Source of the DNA: Saccharothrix sp. NRRL B-16314
GTDB taxonomy: Bacteria > Actinomycetota > Actinomycetes > Mycobacteriales > Pseudonocardiaceae
Assembly: GCF_000716595.1 (NCBI RefSeq)
Contig: NZ_JNXC01000011.1
Coordinates: 62,001 to 126,000, forward strand
Reading direction: 5' to 3'
DNA length: 64,000 nucleotides
Positions 24,900 to 33,906 of the stretch are shown here, piece after piece (positions within the stretch are counted from its first letter, which is position 1; every line of letters starts with the position of its first letter). A program made the translations under genes and the position numbers. The notes under the pieces are model-generated. The model saw only the letters and a list, made by a program, of their open reading frames with translations, was not told the origin of the DNA and did not search any database.

Positions 24900-26669
24900 C
24901 TAGAGCGTCAGGCTCCAGGAGTTGATGTACCCGGTGTCCGCCGAGTACACGTCCTGGACCCGCAGCTTCCACGCACCGTTGCGCACCTCGGACGAGACGT
25001 TCGCGGTGTACGTGGTGTCGATGTTGTCGCCGGAGTCGTTGTTCGACGCCTTCAACCGGTAGGCCGACCCGTCCGGCGCGACCAGGTCGATCACCACGTC
25101 ACCCCGGTACGTGTGCACGATGTGCACCTCGACCTGCGACGACGACGAGGCGTTGCCCTCGCACCCGGCGATGGTGATGGTGCTGGTGACGGCCGCGCCG
25201 TTGTCCGGGATCGTGACGTCGGCGTCGTTGGTGGCCTTCGCGCAGTCGCCCGGCGGGTTGCCGCCGCCGCCGTACGGGTTGGCCGCCTTCTTCGCCGCGT
25301 ACAGGAGCATCGGCTTGACCTTCGGCCAGAACGTCGACGCCTGGCACGAGTAGGTCGGGAAGAAGCCCGAGCAGGAGCCGGACGACGGCCCGACCTCCCA
25401 CACGAACGACGCCACGCCCAGGTCGTCGTACACCCAGTCGTCCGTCGCGCCGGCCGCGTTGTACAGCACCTCGCCCGGCTGCCCGTACTGCCAGCCGCCG
25501 GCCATCGTCGCCATGTCCCGCGCCATCCCGCGCAGCGCCGCGTCGTTGCCCGTCTTGTACGACGTCGTCCAGCCCCACGGGAACAGCACCAGGTTCGAGT
25601 AGCTGTGCATGGAGATGACGACACCGGTCGTGTCGGCGGGCGCGGCGTCGGTGACGCCCGTGCCGCGGCGGTCGCGGTACAGGTTGCGCCACAACGCCTG
25701 CAACGCCCGCGTCTCGACCTCGGAGTTCGCCGACGGACCCTTGTACGTCTGGTCGCACGGGTTGGACGACGTGCCCGCGCCACCCCAGTGGGAGTCGGTG
25801 TTGCGGTTGAGGTCGATGCCGATCTGCGACGACGACGTGCCGGAGCAGTTCGACCCGTTGGTGGTGTTGGCGTTCTTGCGCTGGTAGCGCGGCGAGTTGC
25901 CGCCCTGCTGCACGATGTTCACGCCGTCCGGGTTGGCGATCGGCACGACCCACACCTCGGTGGTGTCGAGCAGCGCGGTGACCTCCGCGTCGACCCCGTA
26001 ACCGGTGGTCAGGTGGTCGATCCAGCGCCACGCGACGTCACCGGTGGTGAGCTCGCGGGCGTGCAGCTGGCCCATCACGAAGAAGCGGGGCTTCGGCGCG
26101 GAGGTGTTCAGCGCGCAGTCGCCGGCGTTCTTCTTGGTGATGCAGACGGCGCGCAGGTCGTAGCCGCCGGCGCCCTGGGTCTTGCGCCAGGAGTCGCCGT
26201 AGTCGACCAGCGTGGTCAGGCCCGGGTACTGCTGGCCGACCTGGTCGAGGTGCGACCAGTGGGCGTTGATGGTGCGGTAGCCGCCGTAGTACGTCTCGTT
26301 GATGTCCGCCGCGTCGAACGTCGGCGACTGGGACTTCTTGGCCGGCGGCTGCCACTCGGGCGCGGGCAGCACCTCGTCGATGACCGCGGTGAAACCGGCC
26401 TGCTTGAGGCCTTGGCCGGTGTCCCGGTCGCCGAGCACGAACAGGTAGTCGCCGTCGCGGTCCTCCAGCACGTCGAAGCCGCGCCCGAGCAGGTTCTGGG
26501 CGGCGGCGCCGAGGGGCGCGTGGACCTTGTAGACGTAGGTCGGTCCGGCTTGCACGGCGGCGACTTCGGGTGCGGGACCGGCGGTGCCGGGCGTGCCCCC
26601 GGTGACCACCGCCGCCGCCGCGACACCGGCTATGGCCAGCGTCAGCAGTGAACGTCTGGTCGACTTCAC
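24900..26669 (-). CDS. Secreted M14 zinc carboxypeptidase with C-terminal P-domain
   Basis: A 589-residue exported metallopeptidase. Signal peptide VKSTRRSLLTLAIAGVAAAA; pro-region to about 120; M14 domain about 125-450 with zinc ligands His203 and Glu206 in GQLHARELTTGD and His355 in VISMHSYSN, NPDGVN and IGIDLNRN, and catalytic Glu424 in FVWEVGPSSG. A proprotein-convertase P-domain follows (about 488-589, DVTIPDNGAAVTSTITI to GYINSWSLTL). Similar to Streptomyces carboxypeptidase T-like enzymes. GTG 26669 has AGGAGGAAC as ribosome site. Removes C-terminal residues from extracellular peptides. Confidence 0.94.
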   Translation of the reverse strand: MKSTRRSLLTLAIAGVAAAAVVTGGTPGTAGPAPEVAAVQAGPTYVYKVHAPLGAAAQNLLGRGFDVLEDRDGDYLFVLGDRDTGQGLKQAGFTAVIDEVLPAPEWQPPAKKSQSPTFDAADINETYYGGYRTINAHWSHLDQVGQQYPGLTTLVDYGDSWRKTQGAGGYDLRAVCITKKNAGDCALNTSAPKPRFFVMGQLHARELTTGDVAWRWIDHLTTGYGVDAEVTALLDTTEVWVVPIANPDGVNIVQQGGNSPRYQRKNANTTNGSNCSGTSSSQIGIDLNRNTDSHWGGAGTSSNPCDQTYKGPSANSEVETRALQALWRNLYRDRRGTGVTDAAPADTTGVVISMHSYSNLVLFPWGWTTSYKTGNDAALRGMARDMATMAGGWQYGQPGEVLYNAAGATDDWVYDDLGVASFVWEVGPSSGSCSGFFPTYSCQASTFWPKVKPMLLYAAKKAANPYGGGGNPPGDCAKATNDADVTIPDNGAAVTSTITIAGCEGNASSSSQVEVHIVHTYRGDVVIDLVAPDGSAYRLKASNNDSGDNIDTTYTANVSSEVRNGAWKLRVQDVYSADTGYINSWSLTL

Positions 26670-26737
26670 GGTTGTTCCTCCTAGGCAGGGTGAATCGGAG
26701 GATGGGGTATGGGACCGCCCTTGCACACCCGCCATCC

Positions 26738-26760
26738 GGCCATACCTGGTGGTTATGGCC
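26738..26760. promoter_or_regulatory. Inverted repeat between divergent genes
   Basis: GGCCATA (26738-26744) and TATGGCC (26754-26760) flank a nine-base centre CCTGGTGGT, in the region before the carboxypeptidase (minus) and DUF2630 (plus) genes. It could be an operator for the secreted peptidase. Regulator unknown. Confidence 0.4.
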
Positions 26761-26831
26761 TGGGGTTCTGACCTGTGTTTTGACCGATGACGGTGAGGTA
26801 CCCCGATCTTGGTCCGGATGGAGGAGGAGTC

Positions 26832-27074
26832 GTGACGGACGAAGAACTAGTCGAGCGCATCGGCCGGCTCGTGGACGAGGAGCACCGGCTGGAGGGCTCG
26901 CGCGTCGGCGAGGGCCTCAGCGCGGGTGACGCGCGGCGGCTGCACGATCTCGAAGTCGCCTTGGACCAGACGTGGGACCTGCTCCGACAGCGCCGGGCGC
27001 GGCGCGCGGCGGGCATGGACCCGGACGCCGCCAAGCCCCGGCACCCGGACACCGTGGAGGGTTACCGGCAGTAG
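26832..27074 (+). CDS. DUF2630 family protein
   Basis: An 80-residue helical protein: VTDEELVERIGRLVDEEHRL, then DARRLHDLEVALDQTWDLLR, QRRARRAAGMDPDAA and the C-terminal TVEGYRQ. This order matches DUF2630, small coiled-coil proteins widespread in actinobacteria and without known function. GTG 26832 is preceded by a strong GGAGGAGG; a frame start at 26787 has none. It stands alone, followed 128 bases later by a MerR regulator. Confidence 0.85.
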   Translation: MTDEELVERIGRLVDEEHRLEGSRVGEGLSAGDARRLHDLEVALDQTWDLLRQRRARRAAGMDPDAAKPRHPDTVEGYRQ

Positions 27075-27149
27075 TCAGGGCCCGACTGCGGCGGGTCGAC
27101 GCGGATCAGGCCCGGTCGACGGCCCGTGACCAGATCCTTGATCAGGTCC

Positions 27150-27181
27150 TTGACCCTGCCCTTGGGGCAGCCCGCAGGGTC
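27150..27181 (+). promoter_or_regulatory. MerR-type promoter with 19-base spacer
   Basis: TTGACC (27150-27155) and CAGGGT (27175-27180) are separated by 19 bases, the overlong spacing typical of MerR-controlled promoters. GACCCTGC (27152-27159) and GCAGGGTC (27174-27181) form a perfect inverted repeat across the spacer. It lies just before the MerR gene, predicting autoactivation. Confidence 0.65.
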
Positions 27182-27202
27182 GTCGCCATGGAGGATGTGC
27201 GG

Positions 27203-28027
27203 GTGGCACGACTACTCGGCATCGGCGAGTTCGCCCGCCGGTCGCGGCTGTCGGTGAAGGCCCTGCGGTTGTACGAGCGCCAAGGCCTGCTGCGTCCCGC
27301 CGAGATCGGCGAGGGCAACGGCTACCGGTGGTACCGCGAAGAGCAGCTGGCCGGGGCACGCCTGGTCGCGCTGCTGCGCAGGCTGGACATGCCGCTGGCC
27401 GTGGTCACCCGGATCGTCGCCGCGCCCGAGGACCGACGGGCCGACCTGGTCGCGGACTACTGGGCCGAGGTCGAGCACCTGGTGGCCGTGCGGCGCGGGC
27501 TGGCCGCGCACCTCCGCGTCGTGTTGTCCGGAGGGAAGGGCTTGTCGGAGATGTACGAGGTCAAGCAGCGAGAAGTGCCCGAACAGGTGGTCTTGACGGA
27601 GCAGCGGCACGTGCTCCAGCCGGGGTTGGTGGACTGGATCGGTGACGCGATGACCCGGCTGGAAACGGCGGCGCGGGCGTACGGCGGCATCTCGGCCGCC
27701 CCGTTCGTGGTCTACCACGGTGAGGTGAACGAGGACAGCGACGGCCCGGTCGAGGCCTGCGTCCCGATCAACCCGCCGGCCGACTGGGGCGACGGCCCGT
27801 CCACCACCGCCTACCGGGTCGAACCGGCGCACCGGGAGGCCTACGTCAGGCTGACGAAAGCCCAAGTGGTGTTCCCGCAGATCCTGTCGGCCTACGACGC
27901 CGTCGCCGCGTGGCTGAAGGAGAACGACTTCGCGATCGCGGACTCACCGCGTGAGGTGTACTTCGAGAGCATGGGCGACGCGGGCCCGGACGACGTGGCC
28001 TGCGACGTGGCGTTCCCGATGCGCTGA
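27203..28027 (+). CDS. MerR family regulator with GyrI-like effector domain
   Basis: A regulator of about 274 residues: MerR winged helix (LLGIGEFARRSRLSVKALRL, then YERQGLLRPAEI), a coiled-coil dimer helix (residues about 80-115) and a GyrI/BmrR-like effector-binding domain (about 125-270, VVYHGEVNEDSDGPVEACVP). Such proteins sense cationic drugs or hydrophobic ligands and activate exporters. GGAGGA at 27190-27195 favours GTG 27203; ATG 27188 is possible and would add five residues. Its promoter has the MerR 19-base spacer. No exporter is adjacent. Confidence 0.88.
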   Translation: MARLLGIGEFARRSRLSVKALRLYERQGLLRPAEIGEGNGYRWYREEQLAGARLVALLRRLDMPLAVVTRIVAAPEDRRADLVADYWAEVEHLVAVRRGLAAHLRVVLSGGKGLSEMYEVKQREVPEQVVLTEQRHVLQPGLVDWIGDAMTRLETAARAYGGISAAPFVVYHGEVNEDSDGPVEACVPINPPADWGDGPSTTAYRVEPAHREAYVRLTKAQVVFPQILSAYDAVAAWLKENDFAIADSPREVYFESMGDAGPDDVACDVAFPMR

Positions 28028-28055
28028 CCGCGCCGCGCAGGCCGGCGCCACCGGG

Positions 28056-30224
28056 TCAGACCAGCTGGGCGAGCCGGTGGTCCAGCGCCGTGTGGCGTCG
28101 GCCTGCGCCCACGGTGCGGACCGCCTGCCCGATCGCCTTCCGCGACCCGACCAGCACCACCAGCTTCTTCGCCCGCGTCACCGCCGTGTACAGCAGGTTC
28201 CGCTGGAGCATCATCCACGCGCTGGTCGTGATCGGGATGACCACGCACGGGTACTCGCTGCCCTGCGAGCGGTGGATCGTCATCGCGTACGCGTGCGTCA
28301 GCTCGTCCAGCTCGCCGAACTCGTAGTCGACGTCCTCGTCCTCGTCGGTCCGCACGGTCAGCTTCTGCTCCACCAAGTCGATCGCCGTGACCACGCCCAG
28401 CGTGCCGTTGAAGACGTTCTTGTCGTAGTTGTTGCGCATCTGGGTGACCTTGTCGCCGACCCGGAACACCCGGCCGCCGAACCGGCGTTCCGGCATGTCC
28501 GGTTTGGACGGTGTCAAAGCCTCTTGCAGCAGCGCGTTCAGCCCACCAGCCCCCGCCGGACCCCGGTGCATCGGCGCGAGCACCTGCACGTCCGTGCGCG
28601 GTTTCAGGCCGAACTTGCGGGGGATGCGGTTGGCGACGACGTCGACCACGAGTGCCGCAGCGTCCTCGGCCTCCTCCACCGGGAACAGGAAGAAGTCCGG
28701 CATCCCCTGCACGATGGGGTAGTCACCGCTGTTGATCCGGTGCGCGTTGGTCACCACACCGGACTGCTGCGCCTGCCGGAAGATGTGCGTGAGCCGGACG
28801 TTCGGGACCGGGCTGCCGGCCGACAGCACGTCGCGCAGCACCTCGCCGGCGCCGACGGACGGCAGCTGGTCGACGTCGCCGACGAGCAGCAGGTGCGCAC
28901 CGGGTGCGACGGCCTTCACCAGCTTGTTGGCCAGCAGCAGGTCGAGCATCGACGCCTCGTCCACCACGACGAGGTCCGCGTCGAGCGGCCGGTCGCGGTC
29001 GTAGGCGGCGTCACCGCCGGGCTTCAGCTCCAGCAGCCGGTGCACGGTGCTCGCCTCGTGCCCGGTCAGCTCGGTCAACCGCTTGGCCGCACGACCGGTC
29101 GGCGCGGCCAGCACGACCTTCGCGCCCTTCGCCGCCGCCAGCTTCACGATCGACCGCACGGTGAAGCTCTTGCCGCACCCCGGCCCACCCGTCAGCACCG
29201 CGACCTTGCTCGTCAGGGCCAGCCGGACCGCGTCGCGCTGCTTGTCCTCCAGTGCTGCGCCGAGCCACGCGAAGGCCCGTTCCCAGTCGACCGCCTGGAA
29301 CGCGGGCATCCGCTCGTCACCGGCCCTGAGCAGCCGCAACAGCTGGTTGGCCAACGAGATCTCGGCCCGGTGGAACGCGACGAGGTAGATGCCGGGCTCG
29401 CCGTCCGGCATGATCTCGCGGACCACGCCCTCCTCCGCGACCAGCTCGGCCAGGCACTCGATGACCAGGCCCGCGTCGACCTGGAGGATCTTGATCGCGT
29501 CACCGATGAGCTCGTTCTCGGGCAGGTAGCAGTTGCCGTCGCCGGTGGCCTCGGACAGCGTGAACTGGAGCCCGGCCTTCACCCGCTGCGGGCTGTCGTG
29601 CGGGATGCCGACGGCCTTGGCGATCACGTCGGCGGTGCGGAAGCCGATGCCCCAGACGTCGTTCGCCAGGCGGTAGGGCTCCTGGCGGACGACGTCGATC
29701 GCCTTGTCGTCGTACTGCTTGTAGATGCGCACGGCCAACGACGTCGACACACCGACGCCCTGGAGGAAGACCATGACCTCCTTGATGGCCTTCTGCTCCT
29801 CCCACGCGGCGGCGATCAGCTTGGTCCGCTTCGGGCCGAGCTTCGGCACCTCGATGAGGCGCTGCGGCTCGTGCTCGATGACGTCCAGCGCGTCGACGCC
29901 GAAGTGGGTGACGATCCGGTCCGCCAGCACCGGGCCGATGCCCTTGATCAGCCCGGAGCCGAGGTAGCGGCGGATGCCCTGGATCGTCGCGGGCAGCACG
30001 GTCGTGTAGTCGTCCACGTGGAACTGCTTGCCGTACTGGGGGTGCGAGCCCCACCGGCCGCGCATCCGGATCGACTCGCCGGGCTGCGCGCCGAGCAGCG
30101 ACCCGACCACGGTGACGAGGTCCGCGGCGCCCCGGCCCGTGTCGACGCGGGCGACGGTGTAGCCGGTCTCCTCGTTGGCGAACGTGATCCGCTCCAGCAC
30201 CGCTTCCAGGACCGCGTCAGCCAC
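28056..30224 (-). CDS. recD2: RecD2-type ATP-dependent DNA helicase
   Basis: A 722-residue SF1B helicase of the RecD2 (not RecBCD-bound) type. The N-terminal OB-like region and HhH-rich part (residues 80-230) precede helicase motif I GGPGCGKS (346-353), motif Ia VVLAAPTGRAA, motif II VVVDEASM (DEAS 422-425), motif III LVGDVDQLPSVG, and C-terminal motif V/VI TIHRSQGSEYP and LYTAVTRAKKLVVLVG. RecD2 proteins unwind DNA 5' to 3' and act in repair and recombination. It starts with GTG 30224. It stands alone on the minus strand, about 50 bases from the fragment at 30277. Confidence 0.95.
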   Translation of the reverse strand: MADAVLEAVLERITFANEETGYTVARVDTGRGAADLVTVVGSLLGAQPGESIRMRGRWGSHPQYGKQFHVDDYTTVLPATIQGIRRYLGSGLIKGIGPVLADRIVTHFGVDALDVIEHEPQRLIEVPKLGPKRTKLIAAAWEEQKAIKEVMVFLQGVGVSTSLAVRIYKQYDDKAIDVVRQEPYRLANDVWGIGFRTADVIAKAVGIPHDSPQRVKAGLQFTLSEATGDGNCYLPENELIGDAIKILQVDAGLVIECLAELVAEEGVVREIMPDGEPGIYLVAFHRAEISLANQLLRLLRAGDERMPAFQAVDWERAFAWLGAALEDKQRDAVRLALTSKVAVLTGGPGCGKSFTVRSIVKLAAAKGAKVVLAAPTGRAAKRLTELTGHEASTVHRLLELKPGGDAAYDRDRPLDADLVVVDEASMLDLLLANKLVKAVAPGAHLLLVGDVDQLPSVGAGEVLRDVLSAGSPVPNVRLTHIFRQAQQSGVVTNAHRINSGDYPIVQGMPDFFLFPVEEAEDAAALVVDVVANRIPRKFGLKPRTDVQVLAPMHRGPAGAGGLNALLQEALTPSKPDMPERRFGGRVFRVGDKVTQMRNNYDKNVFNGTLGVVTAIDLVEQKLTVRTDEDEDVDYEFGELDELTHAYAMTIHRSQGSEYPCVVIPITTSAWMMLQRNLLYTAVTRAKKLVVLVGSRKAIGQAVRTVGAGRRHTALDHRLAQLV

Positions 30225-30276
30225 CCGGTCACCCTAGGACGCCGCACCCACGACCCGGCAAGCCGGTCTCATGGCT

Positions 30277-30594
30277 TCACCGCCACAGCACCGGGCGTCC
30301 GCCGTACTCGCCCACCACCACGCCGTGGTCGTTGAGCAGCGTCACCTCGCCGGCCGTGTACCCGGTCGGCAGCGCCATGTCCGTGACGGTGCCGTCGGTG
30401 GACCACCGGACCGGGCGGCTGCCCGCCTGCCCGAACGCGGTGCCGTCCGCGTCCACGGCGGCCGGCGTGCTGAACTGGTCGGGCGGTGTCGGCAACTCGG
30501 TCAAGGCGGGACCGTCCCAGCGCACGCCGTAGCCGGTCCGGTCGCCGCGCCGGATGCCGCCGACGAGCCGGGCGGTGGGATCGGCGGCCACCAC
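30277..30594 (-). pseudogene. Remnant of a beta-propeller/HAF-repeat protein
   Basis: About 105 codons read ARLVGGIRRGDRTGYGVRWD, FGQAGSRPVRWSTDG and NDHGVVVGEYGGRPVLWR, which look like two blades of an extracellular HAF-type repeat protein. GTG 30594 is the best start but has no ribosome site, and a signal peptide or further repeats are missing because the response-regulator promoter begins right upstream. I read it as the 3' remnant of a larger gene; a very small intact protein is the alternative. Confidence 0.4.
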
Positions 30595-30723
30595 CGGCGC
30601 ACCACCGGCGCGCCTCCGGCCGCGAGGACGTCTGACCTGCGCCGAGGTTGCCTGCGAATGTCTCCACAGGACGTTCACAACTCGCGCCGTCGACCTCCAC
30701 GGCTCGCACCTAGAGTCGGCTCC

Positions 30724-31398
30724 ATGACACGCCGCGTTCTGGTGGTCGAGGACGACCTGACCATCGCCGACTCCGTGGCCGCACGGCTGCGGGCCGAGGG
30801 GTTCGAGGTCGACCTGGCGCACGACGGGCCGTCCGCCGTCACCCGCGCCCGCGACACCCGGCCGGACCTCGTGGTGCTGGACGTGATGCTGCCGGGGTTC
30901 GACGGGCTGGAGGTGTGCCGGCGCATCCAGGCGCAACGGCCCGTGCCGGTGCTCATGCTCACCGCCCGGGGTGACGAGACGGACCTGCTGGTGGGGCTCG
31001 CGGTCGGCGCCGACGACTACCTGACCAAGCCGTTCTCCATCCGCGAGCTGGCCGCCCGGGTGCACGCGCTGCTGCGCCGGGTGGAACGGGCGGCGTCGGC
31101 CGCGGAGTCCCGGATCACCGTGGCGGACCTGGAGATCGACCTGGCCGAGCGGCGGGTCGTGCGCGGCGGTGCGGAGGCGCACCTGACGCCCACCGAGTTC
31201 GAACTGCTGGTGCACCTCGCCGAACGGCCGCGCGCGGTGCAGTCGCGGGAGCGGTTGCTGAGCGAGGTGTGGGGGTGGTCGGACGGCACCGGGACGCGGA
31301 CCGTGGACAGCCACATCAAGGCGTTGCGGCGGAAGCTGGGGACGGACCTGATCCGGACCGTGCACGGCATCGGCTACGCGTTGGAGGTACCCAGATGA
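30724..31398 (+). CDS. OmpR/PhoB-type response regulator
   Basis: A 224-residue regulator: receiver domain with acidic pocket Glu9/Asp10/Asp11, phosphoacceptor Asp53 (VVLDVMLPGFDG) and Lys102 (LTKPFS), then a winged-helix output domain (about 125-222, EFELLVHLAERPRAVQSRER and TVDSHIKALRRKLG). TAGAGT (30711-30716) lies seven bases before ATG 30724, so the mRNA is probably leaderless. It overlaps the histidine kinase gene by 4 bases (ATGA); the two form a classical two-component system of unknown stimulus. Confidence 0.95.
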   Translation: MTRRVLVVEDDLTIADSVAARLRAEGFEVDLAHDGPSAVTRARDTRPDLVVLDVMLPGFDGLEVCRRIQAQRPVPVLMLTARGDETDLLVGLAVGADDYLTKPFSIRELAARVHALLRRVERAASAAESRITVADLEIDLAERRVVRGGAEAHLTPTEFELLVHLAERPRAVQSRERLLSEVWGWSDGTGTRTVDSHIKALRRKLGTDLIRTVHGIGYALEVPR

Positions 31399-32414
31399 GC
31401 CTGCGGTCGGCGTTCCTGACCACGGTGGAGTTGCTGCCGCGCCCGCTGGACCCGGTGCGCTCGATCAAGCTGAAGCTCGGCATCCTGGTGGTGTCGGCGA
31501 CGGCGGCCGGGTTCACGTACTTCCGGCTGCGGATCGGGTGGCTGGCGCCGGGCACGACGTACGGCGCGATCGCGATCATGCTGGTGACGTCGCAGATCCT
31601 CGCGCACGGGATGACCAGGCCGTTGCGGGAGATGACGGCGGCGGTGCGGGCGATGAGGGCGGGCGACTACAGCCGGCGGGTGCGGGCGACGGCGCGGGAC
31701 GAGGTCGGCGAGCTGGCCGGAGCGTTCAACCAGATGGCGGCAGACCTCGGTGCGGCGGACCAGCAGCGGCGGGAGCTGATCGCGAACGTGTCGCACGAGT
31801 TGCGGACGCCGATCACGGCTCTGCAGAGCGTGCTGGAGAACGTGGTGGACGGGGTCGCGCAGCCCGATGCGGCGACCATGCGGACGGCGTTGGCGCAGAC
31901 CGAGCGGTTGAGCCGGTTGGTGACGGAACTGCTCGACCTGTCGCGGATCGACGCGGGTGCGCACAAGCTGGACAAGGCTTCGTTCGCCTTGGCGCCGTTG
32001 CTGGCGGACGTCGTGGCCGAGGCTTCGGTGGCCGCCCGGGGGGTGCGGTTCACCGTCGACGTCTCACCGCCCGATGCCACGGTTTACGCCGACGAGGCGC
32101 GGTTGGCCCAGGTCGTCGCGAACCTCCTGGACAACGCCGCCCGGCACGGCCCGGCGGGTGGCGAGGTGCGCATTTCTGCTTCTGTCGGCGCCGATCTGGT
32201 GCTCGAAGTCGCCGACGACGGACCGGGAATCGCGCCACAGGACCGTGAACGGGTCTTCGAGCGCTTCACCCGTGGTGAGCGGGCGGTCGGCGGCGGCACC
32301 GGGCTGGGCCTGAACATCGCCCGCTGGGTGGTCGACCTGCACGGCGGCACCATCGCCGTCGTCGACGGCCCCGGCTGCCGGATCCGGGCCACCCTCCCCG
32401 CCCACCTCCCGTGA
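31395..32414 (+). CDS. Sensor histidine kinase (HAMP, HisKA, HATPase)
   Basis: A 339-residue kinase with two close membrane segments (about 27-45 and 50-72) and almost no external loop, so it likely senses a membrane or cytoplasmic cue. HAMP follows (75-125), then HisKA with phosphoacceptor His134 in NVSHELRTPI, and HATPase with N-box LLDNAARHGPAGG, G1 VADDGPGIAP and G2 GGTGLGLNIARW. GGAGGT precedes ATG 31395. The stop TGA (32412-32414) lies inside the first unit of repeat array B (GTGAGTCC). Confidence 0.95.
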   Translation: MSLRSAFLTTVELLPRPLDPVRSIKLKLGILVVSATAAGFTYFRLRIGWLAPGTTYGAIAIMLVTSQILAHGMTRPLREMTAAVRAMRAGDYSRRVRATARDEVGELAGAFNQMAADLGAADQQRRELIANVSHELRTPITALQSVLENVVDGVAQPDAATMRTALAQTERLSRLVTELLDLSRIDAGAHKLDKASFALAPLLADVVAEASVAARGVRFTVDVSPPDATVYADEARLAQVVANLLDNAARHGPAGGEVRISASVGADLVLEVADDGPGIAPQDRERVFERFTRGERAVGGGTGLGLNIARWVVDLHGGTIAVVDGPGCRIRATLPAHLP

Positions 32415-32514
32415 GTCCTACGTTCCCGTCCCGTGAGTCCTACGTTCGGAACGCGTGAGTCCTACCTTCGCGTCCCGTGAGTCCTACGTTCAGAACACCC
32501 GAATTCAACGCTCA
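32411..32514 (+). repeat. Intergenic repeat array B (5 units)
   Basis: GTGAGTCCTACGTTC at 32411-32425 and 32433-32447, the one-mismatch copy GTGAGTCCTACCTTC at 32455-32469, another exact copy at 32477-32491, then the closing unit GAATTCAACGCTCA at 32501-32514. Spacers of seven bases vary in sequence (CCGTCCC, GGAACGC, GCGTCCC). It lies between the kinase gene, whose stop is in the first unit, and the DUF4173 gene. Confidence 0.92.
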
Positions 32515-32568
32515 GAACACCGCCGCACACTCGGCGGGCGATGGCGCATGCCCTGGAGGCAACACCCG

Positions 32569-33906
32569 ATGTCACCCAACCGCGTACTGCTCACCGGTGC
32601 CGCCGCCGGAATCGGTGCGGCCGTTCTCCTCCCCGACGGGCCGGGCCTCGGCTGGGCGCTCACCGCCGCCGTCGTCTTCGCCCTCGTCCGGAAGGTCAGA
32701 CCGGTGTGGGCGGTGCTTTCGGTGGCGCTGTTCGCCGTCGGTGCGTTCGTCGCGGCGGAATGGCTCTTCATGCTCTGCGCGATGGCCGGGTGCGCCGCCG
32801 GTTCACTCGCGGTCGCCGGGGGGCGGACCGCGCGTGGCCTGGTGTTCGGCGCCGGAGCGGTGCCGGTCGCGGCCGTGAGGGCACTGCCGTGGCTGGCACG
32901 CGGCGTGAAGGAACGGGGAACGCCGCCGATGGCACGCCCCATCGTGGTGACGGTCGGCCTGCTGCTGGTGTTCGTCCCGCTGCTCGCCGGGGCCGACGCG
33001 ACGTTCGCCGACCTGCTCGGCTCCGTCATCCCCGACGAGTCGTCCGGCCGGCCGCTCGTGCTGTTCCTGGCGGTCGGCCTCGGCACGGTCGGCGCGTGCT
33101 ACCTGCTGGTCTCGCCCCTCGACCTGGACGGAACGGCCGCCCTGCCCCGCACGGTCGCGCGACGTGACTGGGTGCTGCCCGTGGGTGCGTTGGTGGTGCT
33201 GTTCGCCGCGTTCGTGGCCGTGCAGATCACGACCCTCTTCGCGGGCGACGAGCACGTGATCACCACCGCCGACCTCACGTACGCCGACCACGCGCGCAGC
33301 GGCTTCTGGCAGCTGCTCACCGTCACGGTGCTGACCCTGGGCGTGATCGCCGTCGTCGCCCGACTGGCCCAGCTCGACTCGCCCACCGACCGCCAGTGGC
33401 TGCGCGTGCTGCTGGGTGCGCTCAGCGTGCTGACGCTGGTGATCGTCGCGTCCGCCCTCACGCGCATGTGGCTCTACCAGCAGGCTTACGGGTTCACCGT
33501 CCTCCGCGTCCTCGTGTCGGCGTGCGAGCTGTGGCTCGGCCTGGTCTACGTGCTGGTGCTCGCCGCGGGCGTGCGGCTGGAGGGCGGGTGGCTGGCGCGT
33601 GCCGTCGTGGGCACCGGGTTCGCCGCGCTCCTCGGGCTGGCCGCGCTCAACCCGGACCGGTTCATCGCCGAGCGCAACATCGAGCGCTGGCACGTCACCC
33701 AGAAGATCGACGTCTGGTACCTGAGCAGGCTGTCCGACGACGCCGTGCCCGCCCTCGCGACGCTCCCGCCGGACCTGCGTGACTGCGCGTTGGAGTTCCG
33801 TCGCGTCCCGGCTGACGACTGGCGTGCGTGGAACCTCGGGCGGCAGAACGCCCGGAGCACCCTCGCCGAGGTCGAGCGCCGCGGGTGCCCGCGTTCTGAG
33901 CGTTGA
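32569..33906 (+). CDS. DUF4173/DUF4153 multi-pass membrane protein
   Basis: A 445-residue integral membrane protein with about 11 hydrophobic helices. A DUF4173-like core is visible: FVAVQITTLFAGDEHVITTA, LTYADHARSGFWQLLTVTVL, LTRMWLYQQAYGFTVLRVLV and NIERWHVTQKIDVWYLSRLS. Function is unknown in all organisms. GGAGG at 32555-32559 selects ATG 32569. The gene is bracketed by repeat arrays B and C in inverted orientation, and its last codons (TCT GAG CGT TGA) are provided by the first unit of array C. Confidence 0.88.
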   Translation: MSPNRVLLTGAAAGIGAAVLLPDGPGLGWALTAAVVFALVRKVRPVWAVLSVALFAVGAFVAAEWLFMLCAMAGCAAGSLAVAGGRTARGLVFGAGAVPVAAVRALPWLARGVKERGTPPMARPIVVTVGLLLVFVPLLAGADATFADLLGSVIPDESSGRPLVLFLAVGLGTVGACYLLVSPLDLDGTAALPRTVARRDWVLPVGALVVLFAAFVAVQITTLFAGDEHVITTADLTYADHARSGFWQLLTVTVLTLGVIAVVARLAQLDSPTDRQWLRVLLGALSVLTLVIVASALTRMWLYQQAYGFTVLRVLVSACELWLGLVYVLVLAAGVRLEGGWLARAVVGTGFAALLGLAALNPDRFIAERNIERWHVTQKIDVWYLSRLSDDAVPALATLPPDLRDCALEFRRVPADDWRAWNLGRQNARSTLAEVERRGCPRSER

